Origin: an uncultured Rhodospirillales bacterium
GTDB taxonomy: Bacteria; Pseudomonadota; Alphaproteobacteria; Kiloniellales; Kiloniellaceae
Direction of reading: 5' to 3'
Assembly: GCA_913060675.1 (NCBI GenBank)
Contig: CAJXUS010000004.1
Span: 61,267 to 125,266, forward strand
DNA length: 64,000 bases
Shown: piece by piece, positions 1-8,905 of the stretch
Numbering within the stretch: position 1 is the first letter of the stretch
How the letters are laid out: every line of letters starts with the position of its first letter
The notes under the pieces: model-generated
Database searches by the model: none
What the model was told of the DNA's origin: nothing
What the model saw: the letters and a program-made list of their open reading frames with translations, nothing else
Made by a program: the position numbers and the translations under genes

Positions 1-1097
1 CCGCCCATGTTGTAATGGCATGTTGGGATCACAGGGATCGGCTCTTTGGCCACGTCAACACCAGCAAAGATACTGGCTGATTCAGCAATACCAGGAAGAC
101 GCTCATCGATGATAGCAGGATCAAGGTGTTCAATATGCAAGTTGATGTGATCACCACCAGCGCCAACACCACGACCTTCACGAATTTCCATGGTCATTGC
201 GCGGCTGACAACATCACGTGATGCGAGATCCTTCGCACTCGGAGCATAACGCTCCATAAAGCGCTCGCCTTCAGAGTTGGTCAGATAACCGCCTTCGCCA
301 CGAACACCTTCGGTAATCAAACAGCCAGCGCCGTAAATACCCGTTGGGTGGAATTGAACGAATTCCATATCCTGACAATCAAGGCCCGCACGTAAAGCCA
401 TACCATTACCATCGCCCGTACAGGTGTGCGCACCAGTACAGGAGAAATAAGCGCGACCATAACCGCCGGTTGCCATAATGACTTTTTGAGCACGGAAACG
501 ATGGATTGTACCGTCATCAAGGTTCCATGCCACGACACCGCGACATTCCCCATTTTCCATGATCAAGTCGATGGCGAAGTATTCAATAAAGAATTCCGCA
601 TGGCGACGCAGGCTTTGCTGATAGAGCGTATGCAACATGGCGTGACCAGTACGATCAGCAGCAGCACAAGTTCTTTGCGCAATGCCTTCACCGTAGCGGG
701 TCGTCATACCGCCGAAAGGACGTTGATAAATTTTGCCCTCTTCGGTACGGCTGAAAGGCATACCGTAATGCTCAAGTTCAACAATCGCTGGTACGGCTTC
801 ACGAACCATGTATTCGATTGAATCCTGATCACCAAGCCAGTCAGATCCCTTAACGGTGTCATACATATGCCAGCGCCAGTCATCTTCGCCCATGTTACCA
901 AGAGAAGCAGATATCCCCCCTTGAGCAGCGACAGTGTGACTACGGGTTGGGAATACTTTTGTTATACAAGCAGTTTTAAGTCCAGCTTCTGCCAATCCCA
1001 GTGTCGCACGCAATCCAGCGCCACCGGCTCCGACAACGACCACATCATAGGTGTGATCAATAAACTCATATGCTTTGTTAGATGGAGCAGCGTTCAT
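1..1097 (-). CDS. sdhA: Succinate dehydrogenase flavoprotein subunit (partial)
   Basis: Catalytic FAD subunit of respiratory complex II, oxidising succinate to fumarate on the cytoplasmic face of the inner membrane. The N-terminal 365 codons are visible; the C-terminus lies beyond the left edge (family length is near 595). The start ATG at 1097 opens [12 protein letters not shown]. The dinucleotide-binding motif GAGGAG lies at residues 23-28, and SHTVAAQGG at 53-61 contains the histidine (His54) expected to carry covalent [12 protein letters not shown] and, near the edge, CHYNMGG are typical of SdhA. It follows sdhC and sdhD on the same strand, so the operon order is sdhC-sdhD-sdhA, with sdhB expected just outside the window. 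Identification is certain. Confidence 0.97.
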   Translation of the reverse strand, partial: MNAAPSNKAYEFIDHTYDVVVVGAGGAGLRATLGLAEAGLKTACITKVFPTRSHTVAAQGGISASLGNMGEDDWRWHMYDTVKGSDWLGDQDSIEYMVREAVPAIVELEHYGMPFSRTEEGKIYQRPFGGMTTRYGEGIAQRTCAAADRTGHAMLHTLYQQSLRRHAEFFIEYFAIDLIMENGECRGVVAWNLDDGTIHRFRAQKVIMATGGYGRAYFSCTGAHTCTGDGNGMALRAGLDCQDMEFVQFHPTGIYGAGCLITEGVRGEGGYLTNSEGERFMERYAPSAKDLASRDVVSRAMTMEIREGRGVGAGGDHINLHIEHLDPAIIDERLPGIAESASIFAGVDVAKEPIPVIPTCHYNMG

Positions 1098-1107
1098 CGT
1101 TTATTTC

Positions 1108-1488
1108 CTAGCCCCTGAATAAAATCATCAAAATTGAAAGAACACCTGTCAGTCCCAAAACTACGTGGATAGACAGACTCAGGAACAGGGTCACAACCTT
1201 GCTTGCTTCGCCATGAACGTAATCTTCGATCACCACCTGCATACCTTGCTGCGAATGAAGCAGACCTACGGAAATGAGAAGGATCAACAGACCCGCCACA
1301 ATCGGCGACTGTACCCACGCGATAAACTGAGCATGATCCGCACCGGTCATCAAAGCGACCGAAAACACAAACCAAAGCACGAGAGGTACAAGAGCAAGAC
1401 TGGTCAGGCGTTGTGCCCACCAATGTGAAACACCTTCTTTGGCAGACCCAAGACCACGCGCACGCGCTAAAGGAGTACGAAGCGACAT
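1108..1488 (-). CDS. sdhD: Succinate dehydrogenase membrane anchor SdhD
   Basis: Small hydrophobic anchor of complex II (126 aa, three membrane segments) that helps bind haem b and ubiquinone. The block HSQQGMQVVIEDYVHGE is the SdhD signature; its first His (about residue 78) is the probable haem ligand. I chose the ATG at 1488 because GGGAGG lies just upstream and sdhC ends only one base away; a longer reading would start inside sdhC. The 11-base gap to sdhA supports cotranscription. Family assignment is secure. Confidence 0.93.
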   Translation of the reverse strand: MSLRTPLARARGLGSAKEGVSHWWAQRLTSLALVPLVLWFVFSVALMTGADHAQFIAWVQSPIVAGLLILLISVGLLHSQQGMQVVIEDYVHGEASKVVTLFLSLSIHVVLGLTGVLSILMILFRG

Positions 1489-1489
1489 A

Positions 1490-1882
1490 TCAAGCACCTC
1501 CCAAGGCATAAGCAAGGCCCCAAAGCCCCAGCGTGATCAATACTGTGAAGATCATCACAGCTTTACCTGATGCATAGGCAGTTTCAAGCTCAAGGCCTTT
1601 ACCTGCATCCCAATAGAGATGTCGGATACCGTTGCAAAGGTGAAAAACGAGAGCCAGTGTCCACCCGAAAAGCATAAGTCGGCCGAACCATGATCCCAAG
1701 AAGGACTGTACAAATTCAAAGTATTCCGGACCACTTGCTGCTGCGACAAGCCACCAGATCAGAACGATTGAGCCAATGGATGTGGCTACGCCCATGATGC
1801 GGAATAGAATTGAAAGTACGGAAGTTAATTGAGGACGATACACCTGCAAATGAGGTGAAAGAGGTCTGTTACCCCTGGACAT
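1490..1882 (-). CDS. sdhC: Succinate dehydrogenase cytochrome b556 subunit
   Basis: First gene of the sdh operon, encoding the larger membrane anchor (130 aa, three membrane segments). RPLSPHLQVYRPQL near the N-terminus and HLCNGIRHLYWD are the two classical SdhC signatures; the His of HLCNG (about residue 81) is the haem ligand in the family. The ATG at 1882 was preferred over an in-frame upstream start at 1915 because SdhC proteins normally begin a few residues before RPLSPHL and GGGAAAG precedes it. Confidence 0.93.
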   Translation of the reverse strand: MSRGNRPLSPHLQVYRPQLTSVLSILFRIMGVATSIGSIVLIWWLVAAASGPEYFEFVQSFLGSWFGRLMLFGWTLALVFHLCNGIRHLYWDAGKGLELETAYASGKAVMIFTVLITLGLWGLAYALGGA

Positions 1883-1964
1883 ATTTTCTTTCCCGATATT
1901 GCGCGCTGGTTCCACAATTTAACTTCGCACGCTTTATATTTTTGCAGAACCCAAAGATTTAACG

Positions 1965-1993
1965 ACGTTAAACCGCATTGCAGCATTAGTCAA
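1965..1993 (-). promoter_or_regulatory. Candidate sdh promoter with palindrome
   Basis: On the minus strand, TTGACT (1988-1993) and TAACGT (1965-1970) are 17 bases apart, 83 bases before the sdhC start. The perfect 15-base palindrome TTTAACGACGTTAAA (1958-1972) covers the -10 position and could be an operator. The -10 box is a weak match, so this is a suggestion only. Confidence 0.35.
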
Positions 1994-2146
1994 TGTCAGG
2001 CGACAAAACCCCGTCAAAGAACGACAAGACCTCAAACACACTATCTGATTAAGGTTTATGCCACTGCCACTTATTCGCAACACCCCATTCTACTCAAAAC
2101 ACCGCATGTTGCGCCGCAACAAAATCTTCCTCACGTTCTATAAATA

Positions 2147-2884
2147 TTAACGGTATCTCTGCAAAATTTTCTCATAAATTCCTTTATCGTGAATTCTTTT
2201 CAAAGCAGCCCTAAAGTCACTCACAAGTGAATCGGGGGTCTTGTTACTGAAGGCCATATACCCTCCTGTCCCCACCTCGAACTCGAACAACTTGCGGACT
2301 ATCCCTTTTTCATAGCCATTCTTTTTTAGCAAGTGATAGGCCGTCAGCTCATTCTCAAGCCACAAATCTATCCGCCCCTTCACAAGTTTTTCGATATTCA
2401 ATTCGTTTCGATGCACCTGTTGTATACGCTTAAACGCATGATCCAAAAGATACTGCGTCCGAACGTCTTCCCGCGTAGCACCAATATTATATTTCCTGGC
2501 ATCCTCCAAAGAGCCAACCTCAATATCAGTCCTGTTTACCAGTGCAAATAAGCCAGCATTATACTCTCCAACGGGACCGATCCACTTGAAGAGATGTTCA
2601 CGCTTTAGGCTTCGCGCGATCGTAAATATCAGCACATTTTTTTGTTTCAACGCTAGGTCATAAGCCCGAGCCCACGGATAAATTTCAATCTCGACATCCA
2701 GATCAAGTTCTTTCAGAACCGCCTGAACAATTTCCGTGCTAACTCCGGTTATTTCACCATTATCAACATAGTTATAGGGAGGAAAGTCATCGGCAACGAT
2801 CTGAAGAGAACTTGCAGATACTGGCCTTATAGAAAAGAAGGTCAGAACAAACAACAAAGAGAAAATAACCCGGACAGCCTTCAT
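2147..2884 (-). CDS. Periplasmic solute-binding protein, family 3
   Basis: A 245-aa exported protein of the bacterial extracellular solute-binding family 3 (amino-acid-type periplasmic binding fold). The ATG at 2884 gives a clean signal peptide with likely cleavage after SIRPVSA, and GGAG lies upstream; a GTG nine codons earlier is possible but would lengthen the n-region. The mature protein begins with SLQIVADDFPPYNY and has ITGVSTEIVQAVLKEL, the usual opening of this family. No permease or ATPase gene adjoins it, so it resembles the many orphan SBP3 proteins of marine Proteobacteria whose ligand is unknown. It may feed a distant transporter or have a sensory role. Substrate cannot be read from sequence. 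Confidence 0.82.
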   Translation of the reverse strand: MKAVRVIFSLLFVLTFFSIRPVSASSLQIVADDFPPYNYVDNGEITGVSTEIVQAVLKELDLDVEIEIYPWARAYDLALKQKNVLIFTIARSLKREHLFKWIGPVGEYNAGLFALVNRTDIEVGSLEDARKYNIGATREDVRTQYLLDHAFKRIQQVHRNELNIEKLVKGRIDLWLENELTAYHLLKKNGYEKGIVRKLFEFEVGTGGYMAFSNKTPDSLVSDFRAALKRIHDKGIYEKILQRYR

Positions 2885-3022
2885 AAACCTGCTCCGACTT
2901 TTTGCCAGCACGACGAACTAAGAAATAGCTATTTGTATCAGTAATTGATTAACGTTACGAAAACGCTTCCGTTAGGCAGATCTGTGCCATTTTCAGGCAT
3001 TCTCGAAATATCCGTCGGTCCC

Positions 3023-4093
3023 TTACTTTGGCATCAAGACAGTATAATCAAAATCAAGCACAACATCTGGGTGATAGCTGCCATCTTCTTGCTTAAAGGG
3101 CATGCTCTCACAGTTATTATTTTTGGTAGCGACCAAACGAACCCTCAATGCACCGAGATCATTCCTGTCTGGTAGGTTGATTTTTTCGAGCACTTCACTC
3201 CAGGCATAAATGGTGTCTCCTGCAAAGGTCGGCGCAACATGGGTGCCCCCGTTTATGGCAGCAATCTTGACAGCATTTTCCATCCCATTGAAGGAAAGTG
3301 ATCTCGCCAAGGAAATAATGTGACCGCCATATATGAGCCGAGCGCCAAAACGCCCTTTGCTTTCGGTATGATTATTAAAATGCACCTTGGCAGTATTCTG
3401 ATAAAGCCGCGTCGCCATTTGGTGTTCGGCCTCTTCGATCGTCATGCCATCGACATGAATAATCTTTTCACCCACCTCATAGTCACTCCAGCGATAAGGA
3501 GAGCCTGAGAGCTTGTCATCAAAAGCCGAAAGGTCGAAGTTTTCTGGGAGGGAAAATTTATTTGCAGGTACAGCCTTATCCAGATCGGGCACTACAGTTT
3601 CAGGTGCAGGAGAATCAACCGTTTTCTTTCGAACCATGACCCAGCGAACATACTGAAGGACCTCTTCATTCCGTTGATTACGCCCCGTAGATCGAACATA
3701 GACAACCCCGGTTTTGCCGTTAGAGTTTTCTTTTACACCGATGACTTCACTCGTTGTAGTGACGGTGTCACCCGGATAGAGCGGTGCTCCTAAAATTCCT
3801 TCAGCATATCCAAGGTTTGCAATAGCATTGAGCGAAATATCGGGAACCGTTTTGCCAAAAACGATATGAAAAGCAAGACAGTCATCAACAGGAGACTTTT
3901 CCAGGCCAAGAGATCTGGCGAACTCATCAGAGGAAGATAGCGCGAACCGAGAACCGTAAAGCGCCGTATATAGCGCTTGATCCCCAGCAGTTACGGTGCG
4001 AGGCGTGGTGTGTTCTATTTGCATGCCTAAATAGAAATCTTCGAAAAAATTACCTAGTTTGGTCTTGCTCACTTTCGCCTTTTGCTCACTCAT
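3023..4093 (-). CDS. mch: Mesaconyl-CoA hydratase (MaoC family)
   Basis: A 356-aa tandem hot-dog (MaoC-like) hydratase. In the ethylmalonyl-CoA pathway, mesaconyl-CoA hydratase converts mesaconyl-CoA (2-methylfumaryl-CoA) to beta-methylmalyl-CoA during acetyl-CoA assimilation without isocitrate lyase. Supporting blocks, recalled from the Rhodobacter enzyme, are HTTPRTVTAGDQALYTALYG near the N-terminus, FGKTVPDISLNAIANLGYAE, NSNGKTGVVYVRS, VDGMTIEEAEHQMATRLYQN and GDTIYAWSEVL. The start ATG at 4093 is preceded by AAAGGGGA. It lies 46 bases downstream of a CitE-type CoA lyase/thioesterase on the same strand, the enzyme class that acts on its product, which strengthens the call. Other pathway genes are not in the window. 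Confidence 0.85.
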   Translation of the reverse strand: MSEQKAKVSKTKLGNFFEDFYLGMQIEHTTPRTVTAGDQALYTALYGSRFALSSSDEFARSLGLEKSPVDDCLAFHIVFGKTVPDISLNAIANLGYAEGILGAPLYPGDTVTTTSEVIGVKENSNGKTGVVYVRSTGRNQRNEEVLQYVRWVMVRKKTVDSPAPETVVPDLDKAVPANKFSLPENFDLSAFDDKLSGSPYRWSDYEVGEKIIHVDGMTIEEAEHQMATRLYQNTAKVHFNNHTESKGRFGARLIYGGHIISLARSLSFNGMENAVKIAAINGGTHVAPTFAGDTIYAWSEVLEKINLPDRNDLGALRVRLVATKNNNCESMPFKQEDGSYHPDVVLDFDYTVLMPK

Positions 4094-4139
4094 AACATTC
4101 CCCTTTAGTATTTTATTTATTTTGTTCCTGGCTGGCTTC

Positions 4140-5021
4140 TTAATTGACCCGTTCCAGGTCGGAGATTATATCTGCCAAGGCGATCAACCTTCTCGCTTCT
4201 TCTGCATGCAAGTTCTCAATCAACTGACCGTTCAAGACAACCACCCCCTGCCCTTTACTATCAGCCTCCTCAAAGGCCCGAACGATTGAATGGGCTTTTT
4301 CGACCGCGAGAGATGATGGTCCAAACACCTTGTTCGCAGTTAAGATTGTTTTGGGGTGTATTAAGGTCTTCCCATCGAAGCCAAGCTCTAAACCTTGGGC
4401 ACAGGATTTCTCAAACCCCTCATCATCACTCAAATCTAGACACACCCCATCAACGATTGCGATGTCATAAGCACGCGCGGCCAAAAGGCAAAGCCCAAGA
4501 GAGGTGATCACTGGCAGGCGCAATTTTGTATGAATTGCATGAAGATCCTTAACGAGATCCGATGTCCCCATCACGAAACAGGAAATTCTTTTTGATGAAG
4601 CGGCAATCTCTTTTGCGTTCAACATACCAAGTGGCGTTTCCATCATACACATGACTGACATCGCCTCTGGAGCCCCTGAGCGATCCATCAGATCGATGAG
4701 GTTTTGGACCTGCTCGGCGGTTTCTACTTTTGGAAGAAGGATGGCATCTGCAGAGGTGTTTGCGATGGCTTCGACATCGTCGACGCCCCAAATAGTGTCG
4801 AGGCTATTTACCCGGACAATAATTTCGCGGTTGCCATACCCTCCTTGATTGAGAGCCTCTATGATCAAGCCTCGGGCTTCGACTTTGTTGGCTGTTGAAA
4901 CGGCATCTTCAAGATCGAGTATCAACGCATCCGCAACAAGAGTCCGCCCCTTTTCAAGAGCCCGAGCATTCGATCCCGGCATATAGAGAACCGATCGACG
5001 AGGTCTTTGGATAGAAACCAT
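4140..5021 (-). CDS. CitE-like CoA-ester lyase or malyl-CoA thioesterase
   Basis: A 293-aa HpcH/HpaI aldolase, citrate lyase beta-subunit-like protein. RRSVLYMPGSNARALEK opens the TIM barrel, DLEDAVS carries the conserved acidic residue, ILLPKVETAEQV, METPLGMLNAKEI and FVMGTSDLVKDL line the CoA and metal site, and GFDGKTLIHPKTI is the usual C-terminal block. Together with the downstream mesaconyl-CoA hydratase it should act on beta-methylmalyl-CoA or malyl-CoA. At under 300 aa it is closer in size to the Mcl2-type (3S)-malyl-CoA thioesterase than to the longer Mcl1 lyase, but I cannot decide between cleavage and hydrolysis. AAGGAAAAGGG lies before the ATG at 5021. Confidence 0.8.
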   Translation of the reverse strand: MVSIQRPRRSVLYMPGSNARALEKGRTLVADALILDLEDAVSTANKVEARGLIIEALNQGGYGNREIIVRVNSLDTIWGVDDVEAIANTSADAILLPKVETAEQVQNLIDLMDRSGAPEAMSVMCMMETPLGMLNAKEIAASSKRISCFVMGTSDLVKDLHAIHTKLRLPVITSLGLCLLAARAYDIAIVDGVCLDLSDDEGFEKSCAQGLELGFDGKTLIHPKTILTANKVFGPSSLAVEKAHSIVRAFEEADSKGQGVVVLNGQLIENLHAEEARRLIALADIISDLERVN

Positions 5022-5325
5022 ACCCTTTTCCTTACTTGTGCCTGTTTGTATTTATTAGCGCAGCATTATTGTGCACTGCAGCATTTACCGTATCATTCCA
5101 CCAATCTTCTTTTTAGACAAGACTTTTCCTTTCGTCTTCTACTGCTTTTTCTTTCTAAAAATTACCCCGTACTTAAATTTACAAGACCTCTCTTTAGAGC
5201 TACCTCCGATCTTTCGGCTTAATCCAAGTCAATCTAGACATTCAAGATACAAAAAAGGATGCAGAAACATCCACATCCTTTAAGATTATTAGAGAGTACT
5301 AGTCACCCTCCCTGTTTTCCAGAAC
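5022..5325. other. Intergenic region, no gene seen
   Basis: About 300 bases between the MFS gene (which ends here) and the upstream side of the CoA lyase gene. It is T-rich on the plus strand. Apart from the MFS terminator at 5250-5282 and whatever promoter drives the lyase-hydratase pair, I see no conserved structure or credible ORF. Confidence 0.6.
5250..5282 (-). terminator. Intrinsic terminator of the MFS gene
   Basis: Eight-base perfect stem AAAGGATG (5254-5261) with CATCCTTT (5274-5281), read on the minus strand and followed by a run of six T. It sits 44 bases past the stop of the MFS transporter. Confidence 0.75.
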
Positions 5326-6522
5326 CTAGGCGAATTGTGGCTTTCTCTTCAGGGCAATGAGCCCCCCTGCAGCCACTAAGATTAGCGGGAAGGACATCAA
5401 TGCTACCGTGCTCCAGTCAAAGGTCGAAATAATTACTCCCGACCCAAAGGATGCCAAGGTCGAGACGAGTGCAACAAGGGTATCATTAGCCCCTTGAACA
5501 ATGGATTTTTCGTGAGGAGCAAGGCTGTCGTTCAGCATATTCGTGGCACCAATAAATCCAAAATTCCACCCCATCCCGAGTAAAATCAAAGAGACATAAA
5601 AGTGTCCAATCTCAATCCCAGCCATTGCTGACCCTGCAGATAACGAAAGTAAAAATAAACCGCAGAATACGATCCGTCCTGACCCAAAACGTGAAATCAA
5701 ACTCCCAGTGAAGAAACTTGGTGCGAACATGGCTATAACGTGCCAGCGGATAACATCACTTGCTTGGGTTTCGCTAAAACCACACCCAACCATAGCCAAA
5801 GGCGTCGGAGCCATCAAAAGAACCATCACACCAAAAGAAACTGCGGCACACAAAATTGCTGTATATACCGGACGACGACGCAGTATTGCGCTCACAGGAA
5901 CCCTGTTTGCAGTTCGTTTTATTACATCTTGCTCTTTCTTTGGTAAAGCCAGCGCCAGAACAGGAAGGCACCCGATGAGAGATATCACCGTTATTGCCCC
6001 ATAAGCACCTGCAAAAGGTATCGGAGCGTAATAGTCCTTCGTATAGACAAAAACTTCCGGACCAATAAGTGCCGCGACCAAGCCTGAGCCTAAAGTGATA
6101 GAAATTGCCGTCGGACGCCAGGATTCGGACACGACTTCTGCTGCAGCAAACCGGAAATAGCCAAAACAACTCGTCGCAGCCCCCATGGCTCCATGCGCTA
6201 AACAGAGCATCAGAAAATTAGCATGAAACAGACTATAAGCTCCAAGTAATCCACCTATTGCGGCAAAACAGGCACCAAGCAAAAAACCTCTTTTACGGCC
6301 AAACTTTCCCATAAACACAGACATCGGAGCTGCAAAAAGCATTCCTGCGAGCATTTGCAATGAAACAGGCAATATTGCCAACTCTGTTGCAGGCGCAAGC
6401 ATGACCCCGGACAACCCGCCAAGGATAATCAACATCGGCATCGGCGTACCGAGTATGGCATTACCGAGCAAGAGAAGAGGGAAGTTAAATCTCTGTCTCA
6501 CATCCAAAGTTGGGGAATTCAT
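5326..6522 (-). CDS. Major facilitator superfamily transporter
   Basis: A 398-aa integral membrane protein with about twelve predicted membrane helices in two halves joined by a basic loop (PKKEQDVIKRTANR). The motif GKFGRKRGF between helices 2 and 3 is the MFS motif A. No substrate can be assigned. The gene is divergent from a GlxA-type AraC regulator that starts 125 bases away, so the regulator probably controls this transporter in response to its substrate or a related metabolite. AAGGTAG precedes the ATG at 6522. Confidence 0.85.
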   Translation of the reverse strand: MNSPTLDVRQRFNFPLLLLGNAILGTPMPMLIILGGLSGVMLAPATELAILPVSLQMLAGMLFAAPMSVFMGKFGRKRGFLLGACFAAIGGLLGAYSLFHANFLMLCLAHGAMGAATSCFGYFRFAAAEVVSESWRPTAISITLGSGLVAALIGPEVFVYTKDYYAPIPFAGAYGAITVISLIGCLPVLALALPKKEQDVIKRTANRVPVSAILRRRPVYTAILCAAVSFGVMVLLMAPTPLAMVGCGFSETQASDVIRWHVIAMFAPSFFTGSLISRFGSGRIVFCGLFLLSLSAGSAMAGIEIGHFYVSLILLGMGWNFGFIGATNMLNDSLAPHEKSIVQGANDTLVALVSTLASFGSGVIISTFDWSTVALMSFPLILVAAGGLIALKRKPQFA

Positions 6523-6646
6523 ATTATTGCTACCTTAGGAATTTGTTTGACGAGCGTAACCCTAACCCGCTAACAATTTGACTTAAATGATATTTCAGCA
6601 TCATATTTTGCCAAATACGACGTAACACAATTAAGGGATAAACCGC

Positions 6647-7615
6647 ATGATAGAGACAAGAATGATCGATGTTTTTGTGTTTGACGGCGTTAACCTTCTA
6701 GATATCAGCGGTCCTGTTCAGGCTTTTCATAGCACACCAGGAGCAAAGATAACTCCCTACAAACACCGTTTTATCACTCTTGAAGGGGAAAATGCTCGGA
6801 CATCCTGTGGTATGGAAATCGTTGCACAAGGGTCTCTAAATAATTTGACCGATCAAGCTGATCTTCTGATTCCCGGTGGTGGCGGTGTAGATAACTACCT
6901 AAACAATGAAAAACTTGCTGAAGTTTTGCGAATTTTTTTAACCAACTCAGACACGAGCCGATTAATTTCCATCTGCTCAGGCTCTTTAATACTCGCGGCA
7001 TCCGGTATATTGGATGGACGGAAGGCAACAACTCACTGGTCACGCGCCCAAATGGCACAGAGCATGTTTCCAAATGTGATCTGGAAACTCGATACCATCT
7101 ACACCAGGTCTGATCGGATCTATACTTCTGCTGGCGTTTCAACCGGAATAGATCTCGCCCTCTCCATTATCGAAGAAGACCATGGTACAAGCATATCCCT
7201 CGATGTTGCGCAAGAACTGGTGGTTTATCTCAGGCGTAACGGGGGACAACGTCAGTTTTCTCATCTTCTGGAAGCGCAAATCAAGCTTGAACCAAGATTG
7301 TTAAATCTGGTCGACAAAATCACCAACAATCCTGCTCAGAACTGGACGTTATCAGAGCTCGCAAAGCAGGCGAATATGAGCCCTCGGACATTGGATCGAA
7401 AATTCAATCAAACCCTCAATGCATCTCCGGTTCAATTTGTTGAACTCACCAGGTTAAATCAGGCCCGTGTTCTTTTATCCAAAGGGGTATCCATGAAACA
7501 AGTCGCTGGGCTCTGCGGCTTTGGTGATCTCCAAAAAATGCGTCGCAGCTTTAGCCGAAATCTCGGCATTACCACAACGGAGTACATGCAACATTTTGGC
7601 CCCGCAGAACACTAG
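6647..7615 (+). CDS. GlxA-family transcriptional regulator (DJ-1/PfpI + AraC)
   Basis: A 322-aa regulator with an N-terminal DJ-1/PfpI-like domain (about residues 6-190) and a C-terminal AraC/XylS double helix-turn-helix (about 220-318). The nucleophile-elbow motif ISICSGSLILAASG keeps the cysteine (Cys110), and PGGGGVDNYL is the preceding loop. In the C-terminal part WTLSELAKQANMSPRTLDRK is the first HTH and MKQVAGLCGFGDLQKMRRSF the second. GlxA-type regulators often control nitrogen-compound catabolism, but the ligand here is unknown. It is divergent from the MFS transporter, its likely target. The intervening 124 bases contain the imperfect inverted repeat AAATGATATT/ATCATATTT around 6585-6608. 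Confidence 0.85.
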   Translation: MIETRMIDVFVFDGVNLLDISGPVQAFHSTPGAKITPYKHRFITLEGENARTSCGMEIVAQGSLNNLTDQADLLIPGGGGVDNYLNNEKLAEVLRIFLTNSDTSRLISICSGSLILAASGILDGRKATTHWSRAQMAQSMFPNVIWKLDTIYTRSDRIYTSAGVSTGIDLALSIIEEDHGTSISLDVAQELVVYLRRNGGQRQFSHLLEAQIKLEPRLLNLVDKITNNPAQNWTLSELAKQANMSPRTLDRKFNQTLNASPVQFVELTRLNQARVLLSKGVSMKQVAGLCGFGDLQKMRRSFSRNLGITTTEYMQHFGPAEH

Positions 7616-7663
7616 CAAGCTCTGGCTAATAATTCATCAGAGCTGATTATTTAGCTCGGCTCA

Positions 7664-7692
7664 AAAAAAGGGCTCGGAAAAATTCCGAGCCC
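7664..7692 (-). terminator. Intrinsic terminator of asd
   Basis: Perfect ten-base stem GGGCTCGGAA (7670-7679) with TTCCGAGCCC (7683-7692) and a three-base loop, read on the minus strand and followed by seven T. It ends the asd transcript, 41 bases after the stop codon. Confidence 0.88.
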
Positions 7693-7732
7693 TGCAAGTA
7701 CGACAGAGGAGGACATTAAGAACAACCTCAGC

Positions 7733-8749
7733 TTAGCTGAGATGGTCCTTAATAAGCAGTTCAGCAATCTGAACCGCATTAAGGGCAGCGCCCTTACGCA
7801 AGTTGTCAGCGACAACCCACAAATTAAGGCCGTAATCCACGGTTGGATCAGTACGAACACGGCTAACAAAAGTCGCATCTTCACCAGCAGCTTCCTGCGG
7901 TGTGACATAGCCTTCGTCCTGACGGTGGTCGATTACAGTAATACCTGGTGTGTCTTTTAAAAGTTCACGCGCTTTTTCCACAGTGACTTCTTTTTCAAAC
8001 TCAACAGATATCGCTTCGGCGTGGCCAATAAAGACAGGAACACGCACACAAGTTGCCGTGACCTTGATTTTAGGATCGAGAATTTTTTTGGTCTCGACCA
8101 TCATCTTCCATTCTTCTTTGGTGTAACCATCATCCATGAACACATCAATGTGCGGGATCACGTTGAAAGCGATCTGCTTGGTAAAGCACTCTTTAACGAT
8201 AGGGTCGTTAACAAAGATACCGCGTGTCTGATTGAAAAGCTCATCCATCGCGTCTTTACCAGAACCAGAAACCGCCTGATAAGTAGAGACAACCACACGC
8301 TTGATCACACCAGCATCGTGCAAAGGTTTAAGCACGTGTACCATCTGAATCGTAGAGCAGTTCGGGTTCGCTATAATGTTACGTTTTTTGTAACCAGCAA
8401 GATCTTCTGGGTTAACTTCAGGCACAATCAACGGCACATCAGGGTCCATGCGAAAATGAGATGTGTTATCGATCACAATTGCACCAGCGGCAGCAGCTTT
8501 TGGTGAATACTCCGCAGACACTGCAGCACCTGGGGAGGACAGAACAATATCAGTGCCCTTAAAGTCAAAAGTCGCCAAGTTCTGTACAGTTAACTCTCCA
8601 ACATCACCAAAAGACACGTTTGTGCCTGCGGAACGGCTAGAAGCTAGAACTGTAATATCTTTGATATCAAATCCGCGTTCAGACAGAGTTGTTAGAACTT
8701 CACGACCGACGGCGCCAGTAGCACCTATTACTGCAATCTTGTGACCCAT
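7733..8749 (-). CDS. asd: Aspartate-semialdehyde dehydrogenase
   Basis: A 338-aa NADP-dependent enzyme that reduces beta-aspartyl phosphate to aspartate semialdehyde, the branch-point precursor of lysine/diaminopimelate, threonine, methionine and isoleucine. The N-terminal nucleotide motif GATGAVGREVL and the catalytic-cysteine block NPNCSTIQMVHVL identify it, as do YQAVSGSGKDAMDEL and RVPVFIGHAEAI. The ATG at 8749 has only a weak upstream AGG. It is transcribed alone, with a terminator downstream and, unusually, a threonine-rich leader ORF and a strong terminator-like hairpin upstream (separate entries), suggesting control by attenuation. Identification is secure. Confidence 0.97.
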   Translation of the reverse strand: MGHKIAVIGATGAVGREVLTTLSERGFDIKDITVLASSRSAGTNVSFGDVGELTVQNLATFDFKGTDIVLSSPGAAVSAEYSPKAAAAGAIVIDNTSHFRMDPDVPLIVPEVNPEDLAGYKKRNIIANPNCSTIQMVHVLKPLHDAGVIKRVVVSTYQAVSGSGKDAMDELFNQTRGIFVNDPIVKECFTKQIAFNVIPHIDVFMDDGYTKEEWKMMVETKKILDPKIKVTATCVRVPVFIGHAEAISVEFEKEVTVEKARELLKDTPGITVIDHRQDEGYVTPQEAAGEDATFVSRVRTDPTVDYGLNLWVVADNLRKGAALNAVQIAELLIKDHLS

Positions 8750-8847
8750 GGCTTTAGCCTATGCTCTTTCAGTTGCTGGTCTCACAATGAGACCGTTTCA
8801 AATATCTTCGCATCTATCTGCCTTTGGCAGAAATAGAAGCCCTAAAG

Positions 8848-8883
8848 AAAAAGGGCCGCCCCTCAATGGGACGGCCCTTTTAT
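8848..8883 (-). terminator. Terminator hairpin in the asd leader (attenuator)
   Basis: On the minus strand AAAAGGGCCG (8881-8872) pairs with CGGCCCTTTT (8858-8849), extended by a T-G wobble and CCC/GGG to a 14-bp stem with loop ATTGA, followed by TTTTTCTTT. It stands between the leader-peptide stop codon (8906) and the asd start (8749), where an attenuator terminator is expected. Read on the plus strand it also ends in a short T-run, but no plus-strand gene precedes it. Confidence 0.8.
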
Positions 8884-8905
8884 CAGCCTTTATTCCCGAG
8901 AGGAT

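Noticed and set aside
426..821. 131-codon plus-strand ORF
   Set aside because: It lies wholly antisense to sdhA, whose reading frame is certain.
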